Shown here in pieces: positions 31,832 to 46,800 of a stretch of 64,000 bases of DNA. How positions within the stretch are numbered: the first letter of the stretch is position 1; every line of letters starts with the position of its first letter. Source of the stretch: Nectonema munidae (Eukaryota > Nematomorpha > Nectonematoida > Nectonematidae). Below the pieces are notes generated by a model that was given only the letters and a program-made list of their open reading frames with translations, was not told the DNA's origin and did not search any database. The DNA is taken from contig JAUIRK010000417.1 of the NCBI GenBank assembly GCA_030549495.1, positions 62,001-126,000 of the forward strand, in the 5' to 3' direction. The position numbers and the translations under genes are program-made.

Positions 31832-34800
31832 CTAAAAAAAGAAGATACCGTTAAAGTGACAAAGGACTGCTGCTAATTCCCCACACCAGAATTCATATGC
31901 TGGTAAGTAAAAATTCACTACACTGAATTATTTTTTCGTAGTATTAAAAAATGAGATAAATTTATGTAAAGATGTATCATTTTATTGATTAATGAATCAA
32001 TAGAAGGTTATATGCTAAATTGCATATATTGGAACAGCGGAACTTGAAAAGCGACATTTAGAGAGAGAGATATATATTATATATATTGGATCAGTGCATA
32101 TGCTATCATCATTCTTTTGAAGAAAGTTGTAGTGAAATTAAAACTTCCGTTGATACTGTCTGCCTATTGCTATAACTATTGCTAATCACAGGGAGTCAAT
32201 AGTGCTGTTTTAGTTTCAAATGAATAATTCTTGTGAAATAATTAATTCATTTTAAAAATATCTTCATTAATTGTTCAGTTAACGGTTGTTGTTTTCATAC
32301 GCTTTTAATGATGCAAGCACAAGATAAGAATACAAGTTTTAAAAATATGTGAAATAAGAATGAGGGTTTAAAAAACATAACGAAGCAGATGTGATTTTCA
32401 AAAAAGCTTTGTTTATGTTTTTTACCGTCACTTTATGTGCTTATTTTTGATAAATAATTAGTTTCTTCCTATCATCGATAGGTCATTTTAATAGTAAAGG
32501 TACCGTGGAGTTATTTTAGGTCACAAATTTGGGCCGTATATCGAACAATGAGAAGTATCCTACTGTACTACTCACATACTACTGTACTACTGCACAATTT
32601 GAGGCTTTCGAATATCATTAGAAAAAATGATTTTGAACTCAGTTTTAAACTTACAAAAGTTTTTTTTATATTTTTGATGTCAAAGGTTTGAAATAAATTC
32701 GTTGTAGTAATAGATATCAGGGCCCACATGCATGGAGGGCCCGATGCTCCATCCCATTCTGATTTCAGGGAGAATTGGGAGAAAAAGCCTTTTGCACCCT
32801 TCAATAATTTTGAACTAATAAGTTAGAGTCAATAAAGTATCAGAGAACGTGGTTGTCGAATAATCGAGTATCCGATAAACAAGTTTTAACTGTGTAACCA
32901 ATGAGTCTTCTAATACAAGCCTTTTTATCCATTCTCCAGATGACAGACATTTTTGACCTTCGAACACCAAATACGGAATTGGTTCAACTAAGAAATTTTT
33001 CTAAAGATTTGCAAAAGACATCGTTTTTAGTCATGGTTAGGGTATATCATATCTAGCGATGTAGCGCATGCAGTTGTTTCAGTATTAGAACATTCAAAAA
33101 AATTTTAATTTGTGTTAAAATGCTCAATCTAATTAAATTTCAATTATTGAAAACAACTTAAATTTTACGTTTTTAAATTTAGCCTTGATATTAACAAAAA
33201 GTTGAAACTAATGACAACCGCAAAATCATATGTTTAATAAGCATTATAGATAAGTGTTACAATAACACACCGTCACTACACAAAGGCATCAACACTCCCT
33301 GCCTGGTTATCTTCATTCGGCATGCAAAATAGGTGAGTATAAAAGAAAAATAAATTACTATCAAGGCTATGATCGCTTCTTCAACCGTTGCCAATTGAAT
33401 CAAAGCCATTCTTGAATCACTACTAAAAGTATAAACAAAAAAACATAAAATACAGTCACATAAAGTCTAGGTCAATTGCTCATGTGTGTTTAAGCTTTTT
33501 TTGGTACGAAATAGACTATTAAAGTTCTCTATTTTCAAGTATTCATTTAAAAAAACTCACTACGATCATTGTAAATATAAAGATTATTATTTAAAAAAAA
33601 TTTTTTAGTGAAAAGTAAAGGAAGAACGACTCATCATTCCAGACCGTACACAAAATTTCGTTATAGGCACACACAAACATTACTTGGATTAGATAAAAAA
33701 TTGATTGAAGGAGACAAGTAACAGATTATGAAACATACCGTACTCGTTTTGTGTCTAAATTTTATCTTTTATATAAGAAATAAAATAAATAAAAATTGAA
33801 ATTTCTTAAAATATAGAAAAAATGTATTAAAACAGGGTATAAATATTTTCTTTTATCAGTATTACTTACTATGAAAGCTTTGAGGTTGGTGTAAATTTTA
33901 CTCAATAATTCTAGGCTTAATAAGATATAAGTGTTGCTGTATAGGAATTACTTTGAAGAAATAAAAAAAATCATATCCAATGAAATACTTAAAAATATTT
34001 TATAGCCTTTGCTCAGTGCACACATTATGCAACACAAAACATGTGGATTTTTTCTGTATACACAAGATAAAAAGACTGAACTTTCTTAAAAATTACACAA
34101 GTGTTCACTTTAGTTAGTAAAAATTAACTAAATAATGAGCAGTTTAGGCTCATTTGAGGATCAGAATTTTGGTCTGCTTTCTTCTCATTGGAATTTTATA
34201 TATTTAAGGTAGAGGATTTTCATTTGTTCGAACACTAGTGTGACATTCGTCCTCAAATGGTAAAAAGGAAATTTATGTGTAAATTCTAACAAGTGGTGAA
34301 ACTGAATATACTCCTATCTTTGTACAAAAAGCGATAAAGCTTCATTAACATGCATACTTGCGGAGAAGCGTTTTTACGACAAAAATATCAATAGTAGATT
34401 ACGGAAAAAATTTAAATGCCAAAATTTGTATATTCTTCTCTTCAAAGATACTTCCAAAACTCTCTTGTGTAAAAGTAGGTCTAAAAAAGTATGGGAATTA
34501 TTGTTGAGAAAGATGGAAGGATAAAATTACGGAATATTGGACAAATGAAGAACACAAGAAGGCGGATAGATGTTACTGAAATTCTTCGAGCCCGGCTTTT
34601 TATATCGGTGTAGAGGAGAAGTTGTGTAGTCTTTGGTGAGCTATAAAAAGAAACGTGAATAGATAAAGACGAATTTATATGAGAATAAAATAAAAGATAC
34701 CCCTACCTCATTATCCTGTGAAAGCTGAATAGATTGAATTTTTGAAAGCGATAACTTTAACTTCTTTCCATACAAAACTTTTCCTTGAAGAAACTCTGCT

Positions 34801-37800
34801 GCTTTTATCGAAAAAGAAATAGGTATATGATTGATTCTAGTTTATAGTAAAGTTAAGTAGATTATAATGTTTAAATGCAATGAAAAAATAATTATTATAA
34901 AAGATACCTAGCTTATATTGACCTTCATTTTTAGTGAAATTATTTGTAGACATATTTTTAGTTAAATAAATACAACATTTTTGTGAAATTACATCAACTT
35001 ATAAGTGAAAATTTGTTCAATGTTTACTTTTAAATAGTTGTATCATCTGTAGTGAGTAAGTGAGTGGCAGATGCATATTTTCTAAGAAAATTTGATCATT
35101 TGTCCTCTTTTTTAAACTTCAAATGCATAGATTAGAAATGTCAAACATTTGAAAGGAAACCCACGTGCTTTTCTTTATTCAGGATTTTAACAATTGGAAA
35201 TTGTCAATTACTGATTGGTTTCAAAAATACAAAAATTATTTTTATATTTATAATTAATATTCTACATATATGGGTGTATTTCTAAAAAAAGTTAAAATGA
35301 CAGTATTTTTCATAACTGTGAATGGAATAGAGTCCATAAAGTATCGATACTTTGATATTTTTCATTTATTTAAATTATTAACTGATTTTTGCACCAATAG
35401 GTTAAGTATGGCTTTTTCCGAAAAAATAGAGTTGAGATGATACTTCTTAGTGAATGTAAAGGATACCAGATGAAATAAATCTAAGTCATCCAGGAAAAAT
35501 TTTAATTGGTTTTTCGACTGGTTAAGATGATTAGGAAATGTAGGAAAATAGGCATCACCATGGAAAAATCGCGTTCTGAGTGAACAAGCTTATAAGTTAA
35601 AATCAAAGGAATCAATCGCCATAGCTAAAATGCAATAAAGTCTACCAATCATCAGGTCATATATGGAATTAGGTATTCCAAAAACAAGCCGTGGTCAAAT
35701 TTTATAACAGCAAAAGTTTCATTCTCATAAGTTACAAATTTGACATCACATAATAGAAGATCACACTGATAAGGGAAACTAGAGGTGTGAAAGATTTTCC
35801 AAAAAATTAGATGAAAATATTCCTTTCACAAAAGACTTGTTATCTTTTATGTGAATGGTAAATAGGCAAAATGTTTGCTACTACTCCCAAAAAATTCCAC
35901 ATCATGTTGAATATTCCAAACAGCAAGGAGCACAAAAGTTATGATTCGTATGGTTTATGGAAAACTTGATTGGGCAATTCTTTTTCAAGGGTCACTTGAT
36001 TGGTGACGTCAATCTTCCTATGCTAAAGGATCTCATAATGTCCCAAATTGAATATCTTTGTGAAAGACTTCCTCAGTGATTACAACATAATTGCATTCCT
36101 GTCTATTTTTACACGAAGGCAAGAGATTAGGTGAATGACAATTTTGCTAATTCGATTGGCATAGGTATTAGCTTACTCGTTCACCAGATCTGTTTCAACA
36201 CACTTGAATCAACGAATAAGGAGTGAATGTACATTGCATCCAGTTAAAAATAAAAAAAAAGCGTTATCATTTGCATTGCAAATGATACAAATCATATTGA
36301 AGATGTTATATGAATAAAATTAAGAGTTGCATTTTTAAGTCGGATACCCTGCATTAAGAATGGGAAATAAGTTTTTTAAATGAATTTTTAATTCTAAAAA
36401 CATTGAAATACATCGCATTATTTTCAGTTTGTTTGAAAAGTTTTAACATTTCGGTTTGTTTCGATTTTTTCAACTTAAAGAACATTTTAATTATTTTAGA
36501 GTTAAGAACATCGAAATAAATCCTAATTATTTCCCAACTAATTATATCCTAGTATTATATTTGTGGCACATGCATCATTTAAATCAGTTACCGATAATTT
36601 TCACATCTATAAGGTTCTAAAAGTTTATCCTCTGTGCAGTGGCCGAACCAGAATTTTCTTATAGGAGGGGGCGAAATCTATTTAATTTTTTTGCAATTTT
36701 GATAAAAGTCTTCAGAGAATACGACAGCTGTATTATATCTTTTAGAATCAATAACTACCTATGTTTTCATATTTTTAACATCATTTTGCCATGAATAAAA
36801 AGGGTAATTTTCGAAGCTATTTTTCATAGGGGGGGGGGGGGGCTAGGCCCATGAGCTCTATATATTCTCTAGTCAGAGGTACACAAAATTTAGAGGGGGG
36901 CGAACTTTTTTTCAAATTTTCAAATTTTATTATAAAAGAATTTTTGTCCAATGAATATAAGATTATTACCCGACTTTATACTTGCACTGTGAACTCCCAA
37001 TCACACCATAACTAATTTTATCAAGTCAAACTATCTTATTTGTAATTCTGATTGCATCACTACTTTCTAGCTAAGTGGTTTTCAAACTATAGTCCATGAT
37101 GGCATAGGGGATCACGAAACAGTTACATAGGGATCGAGAGGGTCACTCAGTCGTTTTACGCAACATATTGGATCATTGACGATTTTTGCCAATAAGTCAC
37201 ATTTAAAAGAATAGATAATTTAGTCTTTGAATTGACTTAAACTATATTTACTTTTTTATTGATTTTCAGGCCTGATTTTATAGATGTAATGTGAATTTTA
37301 CTTCAAAAGTTGAAGGATATCTTCCTGTCATAAGCTACTGTTAGAAGGTTAATAGGAAAAATGTCCGATGACATAATATAAGAGGTAGTTTTATTGATTC
37401 AGAAGTCGATTTTCAACTTTTTGGAATTCAGCTTGATGAAACGATGGATGCTGCAAACTTAGCTCAACCTTCGTTTATGTACAATATGTATATGGCAAGC
37501 ACCTGGTAGACAGTTTTTTGTTTTGCTAACCTTTAGCAGTAGAACATCAACAAGAGAAATATTTGACAAATCGACATTTTTTATAGCACATGGTATTAAG
37601 CCTTCAAAATTAAATTAAAAGGGTATCGAGGGCAATAGCAGCTGCATTTATTGTTAAAAAAAAGTGGAACAAAACAATTTATAAGGGTAGAAGGTAAGTA
37701 TCGTCTAAATAAGTCCTTGCCACTTAATGTTTGATTAACATTTTTTACATCATAATTGTATTCAATTCTACAAAATACTGTAAGAAGAGCATCGATAAAT

Positions 37801-40800
37801 AGAACAAATGCATACCTTGGAGAGCTTGTTGTGAAGTGCTGAATTGAATCAAAGCACAATCCTTGTGATTGAACAAAATCTTGATTCGATTAACATCTCC
37901 ATACACTCCTTAAGCAAAAAATGTTATACACTAATTCTAATGTTATCTCTATACACACTTTAAGCAAACAATGTTAACCACTTCCTAGTTTGTAGTAAAG
38001 ACCTGCATGCGTAAGGGCTAGTCTCTTGGCCACTGTCCAGCATGGCCCATTGACGAAGTAGATCTATTATTGAAAATTGGCGGACGGATATAGATGTGTA
38101 AGTTTTTTTTAGAAGTTTGACGAGTGGGTACGAACGGCCAAAGAATATTAAGTGATAATAATTTAAAATTTATGTTTTCTCTTACGATTTCAATATTGGT
38201 TTTATAAAATTTTACTTTCAAAGTAAGAAATCGTAAAAAAATTATTTCATAATTAATATTTTAAATTAAAGGTATTTCACGGCGTTAATCTGTTAGGCAA
38301 AAGGCTTATACTATGATGAATAGAGGGAAATGCCATTCTCTGTAAAAATATATGAAATTTCAGCTTCTGGCAGAGAATTCAAACAGTATATGAGTTAAAA
38401 AATGAATGAATAACAAAATAGTAGATTCTTAATTTTGGAAAGGTCTGTTGCTTGTTACATTTGCCATAAAATTCCTACCTCATTTGTATTTAGTAAAAGA
38501 AATTTTATAATTTAAAGAATTATACGTGAACAGAGGAACTGTTCGATCCCAGATTATCCTATCTCATTATTAGTATAATCGGCCAAGTAAAAGTAATATT
38601 TATTTGGCACTGAGTGAATATTTTCATTTCAAGGAAGCTCAAATGTATATCTTTGAGAATACAAGTGGGATACGGATGATCTCTGAATATTACGGATATG
38701 GCAGATATGGGCCTAAAAATATCTATCATGTGTAGCTTCTTATCTAGTTAAGGATTTCGTTTGAAACCAGGAATTTACCATTAAAGTTAAATACGATTCA
38801 TAGCTCAAATCTATTATAATAATAACAAAAAAAGAAGTCTTTTAGAAAGTAAACGAAATAGACTTCAGTCTATTATTTTTGTGGAAAAATACACCTTCAT
38901 CAAGTAAAAAATTAGGATACGAGAGGGAGCTTATACTTTTGAATGAGAACATGAAATAAAGTAAATCTGAATTATTAAAAAAATGATTTCAATAGAATTT
39001 TAGGAATCAAAGAAGACCAAAATATAAAAAGTTTGCATTGACGTTGTTTTGGCAGTTTTCAAGGCATTTTTCTCAAACCTCAGACATATAGAAGGGAGAT
39101 ATATAATAAACATAGTTTTAAAAACTATATAAAAACTCATTAGAACACTTTAAAAGGATTGCGAAGCTTTCTCAATCGTAGGCTAATTTCGCACTAATGA
39201 AATTCAGATAGCCAACATGTATTTGGCGCATCGTTTAGCACAAAAAGTAAGGAAATAAACTTATACATACAAAGAGGTAAAAATATTCTGAGTTTATTCT
39301 ACAAAAGCTGATATCTTTAAATGAATTTTATGTTCCCAAGTTTTTCTTACATAAACGCTAACGATCAAATGATTAATGCACTAATTTATCTGCTAAGCCA
39401 TTGTTTCAGTTGCAATTGATAATATTATTGTTGCATTTGAATATGCCAATAATATAAAATGCAAAATTTTATTAAAATTAAAAAAAACCTCCCCCTATTT
39501 ATTGTAAACACATTAACATTCCATGTTTTTATGAGCATTTTCGGATAATACATATCGGACAATGGAAGAACCTTGCAGTTAGACATCGGTGCACTAGTGA
39601 GTACCAGTTGAGAGAGGCAATTAGTTACATTTAATTGCAATAAATCGATATTAACAGAATATACTGTAGCCACGTAATGGTAAAAACAGTTAGAAGTATC
39701 TCTTAGTGGGAGATGATTACAAGAAAAATGGTGATAAACCAAGGTATACTTTATATAATCTACATATAGAAGAATATTTGTCGAGTAATTATATAGATTT
39801 GATAGCAACGAAATAGCATTTTTATTCGGTGCCATAAGTTTCAATATTAAGTAGAAAGAGTAGGGGTTCACGCCAAAGGGTAAGAAAATAGATAAAAAAA
39901 AATAAAAAGAATACCAAAGAGGATAAAGAGCGGATCGGGAGTAAGAATCTTCTGCAAAGTGTAGAACAACAAAAGTGAAAAGAACGAAGAGATAGAGAAA
40001 TTTTATATAAGAGAAGAGAGAAACGTGTGAAACATCATAAATTGAGAGGAAGGAAGGAGAATCAAGAAGAGAAGATAAAAGAAAGAAATACACACTCGTT
40101 TTAAATTTAAACTTTATTTTGAAAAAATATGAAAAGAATTCGCAGTGAGACCTTTACATTCGCAGCAGATAAATCAAGAGTTTCCAGATTTCTTAGAAAA
40201 ATAGAAGGGCCGAGTTAACAGTTGTCGTTTTTCAAATAAGTTAAGACTCATTTGAAAAAATATCTGAATTAGGAAAGGTATTTTAATTGTCGAGCACAAT
40301 TTTCCCAAACTATGAACAAATAAAACTGAATTAGAAACACCTAGTTTGGAGAATCAAAGCTAGGCATCTAGACATTCTAACTGAGGCTCCGACGTTTGAG
40401 GCGAATGTAAAGGGCCGACTGTATATATTTGAGAAAAAATAAAAACCTCTTCATTCAAGTTTTGAACATAAATGGTGCGTGAAGAATTTTCGACAACAGG
40501 GATCTGTAGAGTATTGAGGTTAGAGGGTATGGCAGCGAGATTTTGAGAAGTGAGCATGTTGTGCTGAAGTGTTGGTGAGGTTAGAGCAACTGCATTCAAC
40601 GAAGAAAAATTGTTTGAGAGTAAAGGAGAAACTGAGCCATGGGATGTTGCGGCAATCAAATTCGCTCCAGTGAGAGCAGAAGCAGGCAAACCATATGATA
40701 TCATGGCATAGGGAGACACTAGTAATAAGATGTTTATAAATAAATACAAGATAGAACACTACTGATATCCCTGTTATCTTAATCTGGATATCTAGTCAAG

Positions 40801-43800
40801 TTTTTATTATTGCTTACTTCTGTTTTGAAGAGGCAAAATTTATTTTCAAGAATATTTCAAAACTGGGGAAATAACTCAAAACTAATTAATGATAAATAAG
40901 TTTGTTGATTTCTAAATTAATGTAATTCGGATAAAAATAAACTAATATATCAAAAACACTAATTAAAAATTAATAAAAACTCTAAATAGTTAACTTTTAA
41001 AGAAATAATACTCACATCTGGGTACACAGGATAAATAAATATATTTTTCTTATTTCTAGGATGGAAGTGTATTTGCCAGACGAACGACTAATCGGCTCTA
41101 GAAAATTGACTTTACAAGCCCATGATATGATTAGTGCTGATACACTAAGGTTATATTTAAAAAAAGGCTCTAAAAAATCTAAATAAAGAATTTACTTACC
41201 CGAGCTTTTATACAAAATGGAAATAGAGAGAATAGATTAAGTAGTAAAAAAGTTGGTACTCTGGGAAAGGCAAGAAATAGGTTTGATGGTCGGAGAAATG
41301 GTGTTTAGAGCTGGAGCTGGCATCGGCAAAGGCTTAAGAGTTTCAGGACTAGGCTTTTCACCGGTACTGTAGTCCCAACTACTACCACTATTCTCTCGTA
41401 CAATCAAGTCAGTAAGTTTGGAAAAATCAATCTTCAAGACATTGCAATTGATGTAGATTTGTTGATTGTGTAGATTTAAGCGTGCCAGCTGCGCTAAAAT
41501 AATTTTAAATAAAGTTTAGTGGAGCTATTAAACACTTGATTTTTACCAATCTTCAAAAACTACGAATAAAATATTTCCTAGTTTTTTTTAGTTACTACTA
41601 GAAAAGGGAAAATAATTTCCCTTAGATTAGTGAAGTAACAAAAAACTTAGGCCAATTTTTTAAACTTGATAAATTATCTTAAAAACTACCCAATCAATTT
41701 ATAATAAGACCAAGCAAAGCAGACGATTTTAGTAATTCCAATTTAATTCCATTTAACCCATTTAAGGCCAAGCAAAGCAGACGATATCTAAAAAGACGCA
41801 GACGATTTATATTCAAAGTCATTGAAAAAAGCAGACGAAGATGAAATTACTTATGTTCCAAAATAGGAACATTAGTAGTAAATGGGTTAAAGTAGGAATT
41901 CGTCTGCGTTCCCTTAGGGAACATTGGTCGTAAATGGGTTAAAGTAGGAATTCGTGTGCGTTCCCTTAGGGAACATTGGTCGTAAATGGGTTAAGAAAAA
42001 ACCCAAAGCAGTTGCTATCAAAAATTTTTGAATCACCGCTCCCTTGAACTCAAGCTGAAATTATCAAAAATATAACACTGGTATAGATCGATATTTTTAA
42101 GACTATATTGCCTATACTTTCTAATTGGTTGAAGTTAAGATCTCAGATAAAACTTTCGAAGAAATGTTGTTAGTAACAGAAACCACCAAAATGCAGCAGA
42201 AAAGAGTAAGAAAATATAAAAAAAATAACATTTGCAGTTGTATTAGTGTTTTACCTCATTTTGAAATTGTAAGATTTTTATTTATCTTCATTCTCCTCTA
42301 TTTAAAATGCAAGGGATTGTTGGTACCTTTATGTCACATTATAAAAGCCAACTAAGTAGTTTTCAGTGATTTTCAGTTTGTTTCTGATCTATGTGACATG
42401 AGACAATTGCCTCATGCCGCCAACTTTTTCTTCCTCACACGCACAAGTCAGTTCGATAGCTGCATTTAATTGTTGATCTTTTACTTATAAGGTAAGGATT
42501 CGGTACAACGCAATTTAGATTATAACGTGGTATGCCAGCATCTGCTATTTTTCCTTTTGTGCAGTAATAAATATATGGACAACGTTATTGTTTATACTAG
42601 TATTGTGTGCAAAGATTTTCCCGTGTATTCATTTCCATATAAAAACGAAGCAGAACACATTTACTTGTTTATATGTAAGCATTGGATAAGAAATCTTCAA
42701 CTTAGATTGAGACGCGGATATACTTGATTAGGTGTCGTTGCGGTAGACTACAATTAGTCGGCTATCTTTGGTACATATAAACTAGGTTTAAAACGCGAAT
42801 GAGTTCTATGGACACCAAGGGTCGCGTTATAACGGTTCAAAACTGTAATATATGTGTATCATTTTTGTTTTAAGCTTTGTTAGCTACAGTTCCTCTACTT
42901 TTAAATTTGATAAAATTTGAGAAATATTACTTCTATATATATTAAATAATTTTGAAATAACTCTTTGACTTTTGTTAATTGAAAGAAGTACAACTTTAGT
43001 TTAGATAAAATATATCAATAAAAATGTTCAATAAATTAAAAAATAAAATAATCAGAAATTTTATTAATGAAAAAAGAATTATTTCAAGATGGTATTTATA
43101 ATGAATTAATTTAATATAATAAATTTCAACAATCAAAATATTCTAAAGAAAAAAATTAGCTGTGACGGAAGACATTTGCATTCTACAGTTTATACACTTC
43201 ATTTATGAGAAGAGCAAATTTATTGTAAAAAAATTCAAAGTAATGAATTAACAAAAATTTCGCATTATGACAAACTAAACTTTGGGTTTTATGAAGAATT
43301 ATTTCGTAGGAAAAGTTTAAAATTTAAATTTATTTTGGCATTTAAGTTAAAATTCAGTTCACTTTATTATTTCATTGAAAGAGAGCTTCGTTATTTTTGT
43401 ATTCATTATAAAATATCTGTCAGTATTATTTTTTTTGGATGAGATATTATTACATAAGAAATATGACAAACATAGGTAGAATTTAAAAATATGAAAAAGC
43501 TTAGAGCTCTTCTCAAAAAACTTTTGAGAAATTTCTAAGCTCATTATTGGTGGTTAGAGAAATTATATTTTGTTTAAAAAATATACACAAATTAAAGCAT
43601 AAAATAATTGTTTATATTTTAAGCTTTTTTTCATTTTGACATTCATTTCATAAATGAAGAATTATATTTATGTGCAATATACTTTCAAAAATATTTATAG
43701 AGCAAATGCAAAATTCGTTAGAATGTGTGAAAATGGTACGTATCCCACGCGCAAAGCATATAGTATTGATGTAAGCGTACCAGATATAGCGCTGTGATAT

Positions 43801-46800
43801 TGGATAAATGATTGAAATGCCTTATTTTTGATAAAACACACAATTTTTTGAACTTTGCCATAAGTGCAAAAAATTTTGTACAAGACATCCAAGGTGATGG
43901 GACAGGCATAGGACTCAATCACAACTCTAAGTACATTGGTAGGATGCTCTTGGGTTGAATTTGCTTCATACAATTGAACCAAATTGCTGAGAGCTGCTTG
44001 AGCAATGGCGGCCTAATAATAAAAATATCATTTTTACAAATAAATTCTTTACTTTTAAAAACTCATTGGTTCTCCCTCCCTCCTCTCTCAACAGTTTTGA
44101 ATTATGAACCAATTTTATTGTTTTATTAGATTAACTAAACGGATGTTCATTGAAAGAACTCTAATTCAATTTAAACAATTTATTCACTTCTTTTGCAACG
44201 ATCTTTTCCATTTTTTCAATAAAATCAACATATAATTCTATAATGTTTTTTGGTTGAGGGTATCGCATCCAAGGGAAGAAAAATCTTCCACAGCTGGACA
44301 GATAGTAAGTATAGTCACAAAACGGAATCGAACCGAGACAATTTGGATCGATACCTCACGCTCCTCCTACTAGGCCATCTGCCGACATATACACACAAGA
44401 AAGTATATACAGTGTAATTCCTAGTAAATACAAACGATAAATAAGCAAATAAGCTAGTATAACATTTTTGTAAATAATGAACTTTAAAAAAATATTTTTT
44501 ACAGATTCGCAATTAAGCGAGAGATTTATTGATGATTTTTCAAGGCGTGGGGAGTAAGAGTAAGATTAAAGAAGTATATTTGTTACTCCATTACTCATAT
44601 TACACAAACAGATAATAATTTTATTATACTAAATTGTCAATATAATTATTAATATGTAAATATAACATTAGATGTTTTAATATAATTTAATAAAGTTAAA
44701 AAAGGAGCAGTATACAAGACATTAACATAATATCCTATAAAGTTGAACTTCTTCTAATTGGTCGAAATAATCTAAAATATTTGAATATTTCAAATTATGT
44801 CAAGAAGAAAACGTTTGACAAGAAAACAAGTTGTCTACCCGCGTTCAATCCTACAGGTTATGATATATTTATAAACATAGTATCTTGGCGAATCTTCGTT
44901 TGCATATATAATGCCTTCGGAGCATTGCCAAGCTCTTAATAAGTTTCTGTTAGATCAGAAAACAAAAAATATTTAAATTTATTTCACTGTTATAAAAGAT
45001 TCAGGCGTGCTTACCTTTTTGCGTATTTTGGCTCCTTGAAATGTATATGGGGTAAAAGAGAGACAAAAAAGTTAAAACAGCTGATTTATTTTCCATGTCT
45101 GGGAGCCTTTTTTACAAGGATGCTTAGGACGAGATATGTTCAATCTCATTCATGTATTTTTACACTTTGATAAGAAAAATGAAAGAAATCCTAATGATAA
45201 AATCAGTCGAAATAGAAAAATACATGATCATTTTTATAATGAATTTTCTTTGTATTGGACTCCGCATTCTTTTATACCATAGATCAGAGTCAGGCAAACT
45301 TTTTAGAATGATAATTTTTAGATTAACATTTTTACTAAAATGATAAGTGTACTTAAATTTTTTGATTTCTGATTAAAAAGTTTCCCCAAATAATCAAATC
45401 AAAATTGAGATCTTGATTTAGTTTCAAAAAAACACCGTTTTTTTGTTTATCAATAAATATTTTGACTTTTAATATAAAAAATAAATAATATAAAAATTAT
45501 AAAAAAAATTTCATAAAATTTATAAAAAAAAATCTTTCAAACAAAAATTAAACAAAATAATTTTTATCAATACATAACAAAATATTTTTACATTTAAGCT
45601 TTATTTTTCAGTTTTAGCTTTAGTTTTTAAAAGGCAGCTTTGAAATCAAGTTTAGCTGTTGCAAAAAATTCAAACTATGGGCCAAATCTTACCCTTTTCA
45701 AAGAAAATACTTTCGAGAAATTTACCAAGAATAGAAAACTTTGAAAATTTTACAAGACTACCTAAAATAATTGATGTCCTTGGATGCTATCATACATTAC
45801 TTGATTCAAAAATTATTTAATTTATGGACAAAAATGAGTTTTTCTACACTTAGCAGGCAAGCAAGCAATTTCTGATCGAATACGTAATTTAATATTAAAA
45901 TATAAACCAAAAGTTTCCTAAAGAAGAATTTCAAAAAAAAATTAAATGCCATTTTTACATCACAAAGAAAGAAGGAAAATGGTTATGCAAAGAAGATAAA
46001 TTATTTTATCAAAAACAAATAGAGTCTTAAGGAAAAATTGGATACTCAACAAGTAAGCTCGCTCAACTTTCTTCTAATCACCCATCAAAAAATATGAAAA
46101 CTTAACCAACTCAACAACTACCTCTGATTCTAGTGAAGAAGGAATTATGTTTGAAGACAAGAAAGAAAGAAAGAAAAATGTTCAACTGCTTTTTCTGTTA
46201 AATTAGTAACAGATTTGTCTGTTTCTACTCAAAAAGCTTCAAAAATGTTTGAGTCTTTCAGAAAAAGGTATTAACTTGGCGATTCCTTCGCAGTCTGGAT
46301 TATTTAAAGGCGTAATAAGATATGGAAAGTAGTTAAAAATAAAAGAAATTTTAGAAAATGAAAAATATTTTTGTTTCCATTTGGATGGTAAAAACTTCAT
46401 TTGCTATCATGTTAAGAATAAATATAAATGGCAAGTTTTAATAATTTACATATTATATTTGGTGCTTATAATTTACTCTAGAATTAGAAAAAACTGGGTC
46501 TACGAATATTTCGGGGAACGAATGCTTTTAAAAAACGAATTAACTTCGCAAACCGAGGTTGCAGTGTAACTAAAGATATTTTAACAGGCACATCAATTAT
46601 TATAATTAAAAATTTTAAAAATGTGAAAATACGGCAGTAGGAGGAAGAGAAGAAGTTTCTAGCTTTTTGTGCTTTGAAAATTGCGCAAAAATTTTGTAAG
46701 CAAAAAGAGATGTTTCATTTTCTGGATTGCCAAAATAGTTAACCATAGAATTAGCAAGTTCCATACTTTCAAACTCCAGAAAGGCCTAAACAAGATTTAT

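Noticed and set aside
32568-32804. A 78-codon open frame in the last PTBP intron
   Set aside because: No family resemblance, no splice fit and no phase match to the PTBP reading.
39425-40093. A 222-codon open frame on the minus strand
   Set aside because: It is open because the region is pyrimidine-rich and poor in stops. It overlaps the PTBP microexon in a different frame and shows no family resemblance.
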